6,825 nt of DNA from DATIXD01 sp035518875 (lineage in GTDB: Bacteria > Pseudomonadota > Gammaproteobacteria > Methylococcales > Methylococcaceae): NCBI GenBank assembly GCA_035518875.1, contig DATIXD010000209.1, forward strand, positions 1 to 6,825, written 5' to 3'. Numbering within the stretch: position 1 is the stretch's first letter; each line of letters begins with the position of its first letter. Positions 4,811 through 6,825 of this stretch are shown piece by piece. Both the position numbers and the translations under genes were made by a program. Under the pieces are notes generated by a model. That model did no database searches, had not been told where the DNA came from, and saw only the letters and a program-made list of their open reading frames with translations.

Positions 4811-6019
4811 ATGAAGAAGCTAATGGCAGTTTTAACGGTACTACTTCTGGCATGGCCGGCCTTCGCAGCCGACTGGTCGTTCTACGGCAGCGAGCGCGTG
4901 GCGACCTGGTATGTCAGCCGGGACTATGGCGACAGCATCAACGCGGTCAACGGCGATGACAACGACGCCGGCACCCAATGGTACTTCCAAGGCAACTCCC
5001 GGTTCGGCGCCAAGGTCAAGGCCGACAAAGTCAGCGGCCAGGTCGAGTTGGCAACCCAAGCATCCAATAACGGAAACGCCGGCGACGGCACGGTCAACAC
5101 CCGGCGCGCTTTCGGTGTGTGGCAATTCTCGGACAACGCCTGGCTGAAGGTCGGGAAAGACTTCTCTCCGGTCACCGACACCCTCTCCAACCAGGTCTTC
5201 GACGAGGACAAGGACCTTTACGGCGAAGGCAACTTTTACGGCAAGCGTCCGAGCGGAATCACCCTGGGGCTCGGCAACTTCCAGCTGGCCCTGTTGAACC
5301 CGCAACAGGGCGACACGGGCGGCATCGGCAGCAGCAACAGCGGCATTCTGAACCCCATCACCAACCCGGCGAACGTCAACTTCCAGAACTCCACTGCCTT
5401 GCAGACCACTGCCACCGGCGACCCGGATGTCTACCTGCCGAAGTTTGAGGCCGCCTACAAGTTGAGCCTCGGCTCCGGATACATTTATCCCTACGCCGGC
5501 TTCCAGTGGTACCAGGTTAAATCGTTTAACACCGGTACGACCAATTCGCAGGTCACTTCCGACCTGGACGTCATCTCCTACGTCGTCGGTTTCAGCACCA
5601 GCTGGAACATCGGCGTCTTTTCCATCGGCGGCCAGCTGAGCTACGGCCAGAACGAAGGCATCTCCGGCTGGGCCAACGGGTACAACAACGCGAACTCGCA
5701 GCTGCCCGTTCTAAAGACCGGAGGCGACGACATCGCCAACGTCCACACCATCCAGGCCATGATCATCCCGGCCCTGAGGGTCACGGACACCCTGCGATTT
5801 GAAGCCGGTCTGGGCTACCGCCAGGACAATGCCGACGGCGCCCCGGGCTTCTCCCAGAAGGATGACTCCTGGACAGGTTACATCCAAGCCCTGATCACCC
5901 TAGCTCCGGGTGTATATCTCATCCCGGAAATCGGCTACATCGACTTCATGGACAACCGCGCCGGCAACGACGAGGGCTCCCAGTGGTACGCCGGTGCCAA
6001 ATGGCAGATCGATTTCTGA
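4811..6019 (+). CDS. Outer-membrane porin (beta-barrel), Desulfobacterota type
   Basis: This 402-residue protein is predicted to form a general or substrate-biased outer-membrane channel. A signal peptide is clear: MKK, a hydrophobic core (4-14) and PAFA (16-19), with cleavage before ADWSFYGS. The mature chain lacks cysteine and is rich in Gly, Asn, Asp and aromatic residues. It shows alternating barrel strands such as NSRFGAKVKADKVSGQVELA (62-81), SYVVGFSTSWNIGVFSIGGQ (256-275) and GSQWYAGAKWQIDF at the end, with a terminal Phe as recognised by the BAM machinery. The opening DWSFYGSERVATWY and WYFQGNSRFGAKV follow a style I associate with porins of Geobacter-like bacteria. AAAGGAGG (4794-4801) lies 9 nt before ATG. 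Substrate cannot be read from the sequence; location after an aspartate/dicarboxylate unit suggests anionic organic acids, as inference only. A strong terminator follows 38 bp after the stop. Confidence 0.85.
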   Translation: MKKLMAVLTVLLLAWPAFAADWSFYGSERVATWYVSRDYGDSINAVNGDDNDAGTQWYFQGNSRFGAKVKADKVSGQVELATQASNNGNAGDGTVNTRRAFGVWQFSDNAWLKVGKDFSPVTDTLSNQVFDEDKDLYGEGNFYGKRPSGITLGLGNFQLALLNPQQGDTGGIGSSNSGILNPITNPANVNFQNSTALQTTATGDPDVYLPKFEAAYKLSLGSGYIYPYAGFQWYQVKSFNTGTTNSQVTSDLDVISYVVGFSTSWNIGVFSIGGQLSYGQNEGISGWANGYNNANSQLPVLKTGGDDIANVHTIQAMIIPALRVTDTLRFEAGLGYRQDNADGAPGFSQKDDSWTGYIQALITLAPGVYLIPEIGYIDFMDNRAGNDEGSQWYAGAKWQIDF

Positions 6020-6057
6020 CCAGCAGCACTCACATGGCCTGCTTGATTCTCCCGATA

Positions 6058-6092
6058 AAGGTCCCGGTGTGAAGGCACCGGGGCCTTCTTTA
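6058..6092 (+). terminator. Strong intrinsic terminator after the porin gene
   Basis: AAGGTCCCGGTG (6058-6069) and CACCGGGGCCTT (6076-6087) form a 12-bp stem with a single T-G wobble and a 6-base loop TGAAGG. A short pyrimidine tail, CTTT (6088-6091), follows. The GC-rich stem makes it strong despite the short T-run. It separates the porin transcript from the sensor gene at 6173. Confidence 0.85.
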
Positions 6093-6172
6093 CGTATGCT
6101 TGGAACTTAGAGCCTGGGATTGCCCTGCTGTTGATTGAAGTTGCTTTTATTTGAAGTCCGGGAGGTAGGCGA

Positions 6173-6825
6173 ATGAAACTACGCTGGAAGTTTTTTTTCA
6201 TCCTCCTGGTTTTCGGCCTGGTGCCGCTGGGGGTCGTCACGGTCGCCAGCCAGAGGGGGATCAGGTGGATAGGGACGGTGATCGCAGCTGACGTGCAGCA
6301 GAACTCTGCGCGCCTAGCGAACAGCATCTTGAAACGCACCGCGGAGAACTCGGCCACCCTTCTCGAGCTGAATAAAAAATCATTCGAGCTTGCATTATCC
6401 AGACTGGTATTCGAAGCGGATGCTGTTTTGACCGAGAAACCGCAGGGTCGGAGAAAGGTCTATCCGGCGGCGGATTTTGATGATCCGGTTGCCACGCCGC
6501 GCGATGCCGGCCTCCGGCCTGGATATATCAAGAAGCTGGCCGATGGCCGTTCGGTGAACGAGGTCGTCAGCTTCGAGCATCCCTCGGTGCTATTCGCTCC
6601 AGGGGTGTCACCTTCAAAAGTCGTGGACGATGTTGACCGCCTTTCATTATTAACCGATACGTTTGCTGAAATTTTTGCCAAGCTCGGCCATGCGCTGCAT
6701 TGGATATACGTAAGCTCGGAGAGCGGGGTCCACCTTTCCTTTCCCGGCCATGGGGGTTATCCCAAGGGCTATGACCCGCGCCGATTTTCCTGGTACCTGA
6801 ATGCAACGGAGGAGCCACGCTGGAG
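6173..6825 (+). CDS. Membrane-anchored sensor protein with an extracytoplasmic Cache-like domain (partial, runs off the window)
   Basis: An ATG at 6173, 7 nt after GGGAGG (6160-6165), opens a frame with no stop to the window end: 217 codons plus 2 bases. The N-terminus MKLRWKFFF leads into one membrane helix (about 7-26, FFILLVFGLVPLGVVTV). After it comes a region likely to be helical (about 38-85) and then a periplasmic domain. Near the visible end, GVHLSFPGHGGYPKGYDPRR (185-204) followed by FSWYLNATEEPRW (205-217) has the R..WY..A pattern of double-Cache sensor domains. A second membrane helix and the output domain lie outside. Output could be a histidine kinase, chemoreceptor, diguanylate cyclase or SpoIIE-type phosphatase; the FPGHGGYP-type segment reminds me most of the SpoIIE-phosphatase group, with low certainty. 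The ligand is unknown. The terminator upstream makes it a separate transcription unit. Confidence 0.75.
   Translation, partial: MKLRWKFFFILLVFGLVPLGVVTVASQRGIRWIGTVIAADVQQNSARLANSILKRTAENSATLLELNKKSFELALSRLVFEADAVLTEKPQGRRKVYPAADFDDPVATPRDAGLRPGYIKKLADGRSVNEVVSFEHPSVLFAPGVSPSKVVDDVDRLSLLTDTFAEIFAKLGHALHWIYVSSESGVHLSFPGHGGYPKGYDPRRFSWYLNATEEPRW

Noticed and set aside
4841..5305. Open frame of 154 codons on the minus strand opposite the porin
   Set aside because: It is opposite a gene with a clear signal peptide and barrel strands; the translation shows no recognisable domain.
5935..6357. Open frame of 140 codons on the minus strand across the porin end and the sensor start
   Set aside because: It runs through the porin terminator and opposite two supported genes, and I see no good ribosome site or domain.

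Overview
The window looks like part of the chromosome of a Gram-negative anaerobe, most likely a Desulfuromonadales/Geobacter-type member of the Desulfobacterota. This is an inference from three things: a sigma-54 enhancer-binding regulator, an anaerobic C4-dicarboxylate exchanger of the Dcu family, and a porin of the style common in that group. All recognisable genes lie on the + strand, and none is obviously broken.

Layout. Bases 1-82 hold the last 26 codons of a Fis-type HTH regulator, probably a sigma-54 enhancer-binding protein (EBP). The AT-rich gap from 83 to 419 contains a 30-bp imperfect palindrome (124-153), a consensus-like -24/-12 sigma-54 promoter (198-213), and a long leader with a possible 22-codon upstream ORF (265-333) and a small hairpin. 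A tightly spaced three-gene unit follows: a periplasmic PEB1/GlnH-type amino-acid-binding protein (420-1229), a DcuA-type antiporter (1281-2618), and a 623-residue fusion of a cyclic-nucleotide-binding-like domain to aspartate ammonia-lyase (2663-4534). After a 276-bp gap with a candidate sigma-70 promoter and an inverted repeat come an outer-membrane porin (4811-6019), a strong intrinsic terminator (6058-6087), and the first 217 codons of a membrane-anchored Cache-type sensor protein that runs off the window (6173-6825).

How the genes fit together. Aspartase converts L-aspartate to fumarate and ammonia. A Dcu carrier can bring in aspartate in exchange for fumarate or succinate, and fumarate can then serve as a terminal electron acceptor. 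The binding protein resembles acidic amino-acid binders, and no ABC permease or ATPase gene lies beside it. It may therefore borrow a permease encoded elsewhere or act as a periplasmic ligand sensor. The adjacent EBP, palindrome and sigma-54 promoter form a plausible local switch for the unit. The porin could supply outer-membrane passage, but it has its own upstream region and need not belong to the same unit.

The most unusual element is the cNMP-like domain fused to aspartase. It keeps the conserved Glu of the phosphate-binding cassette but lacks the usual Arg, so allosteric control by a noncanonical ligand, or a purely structural role, are both open.
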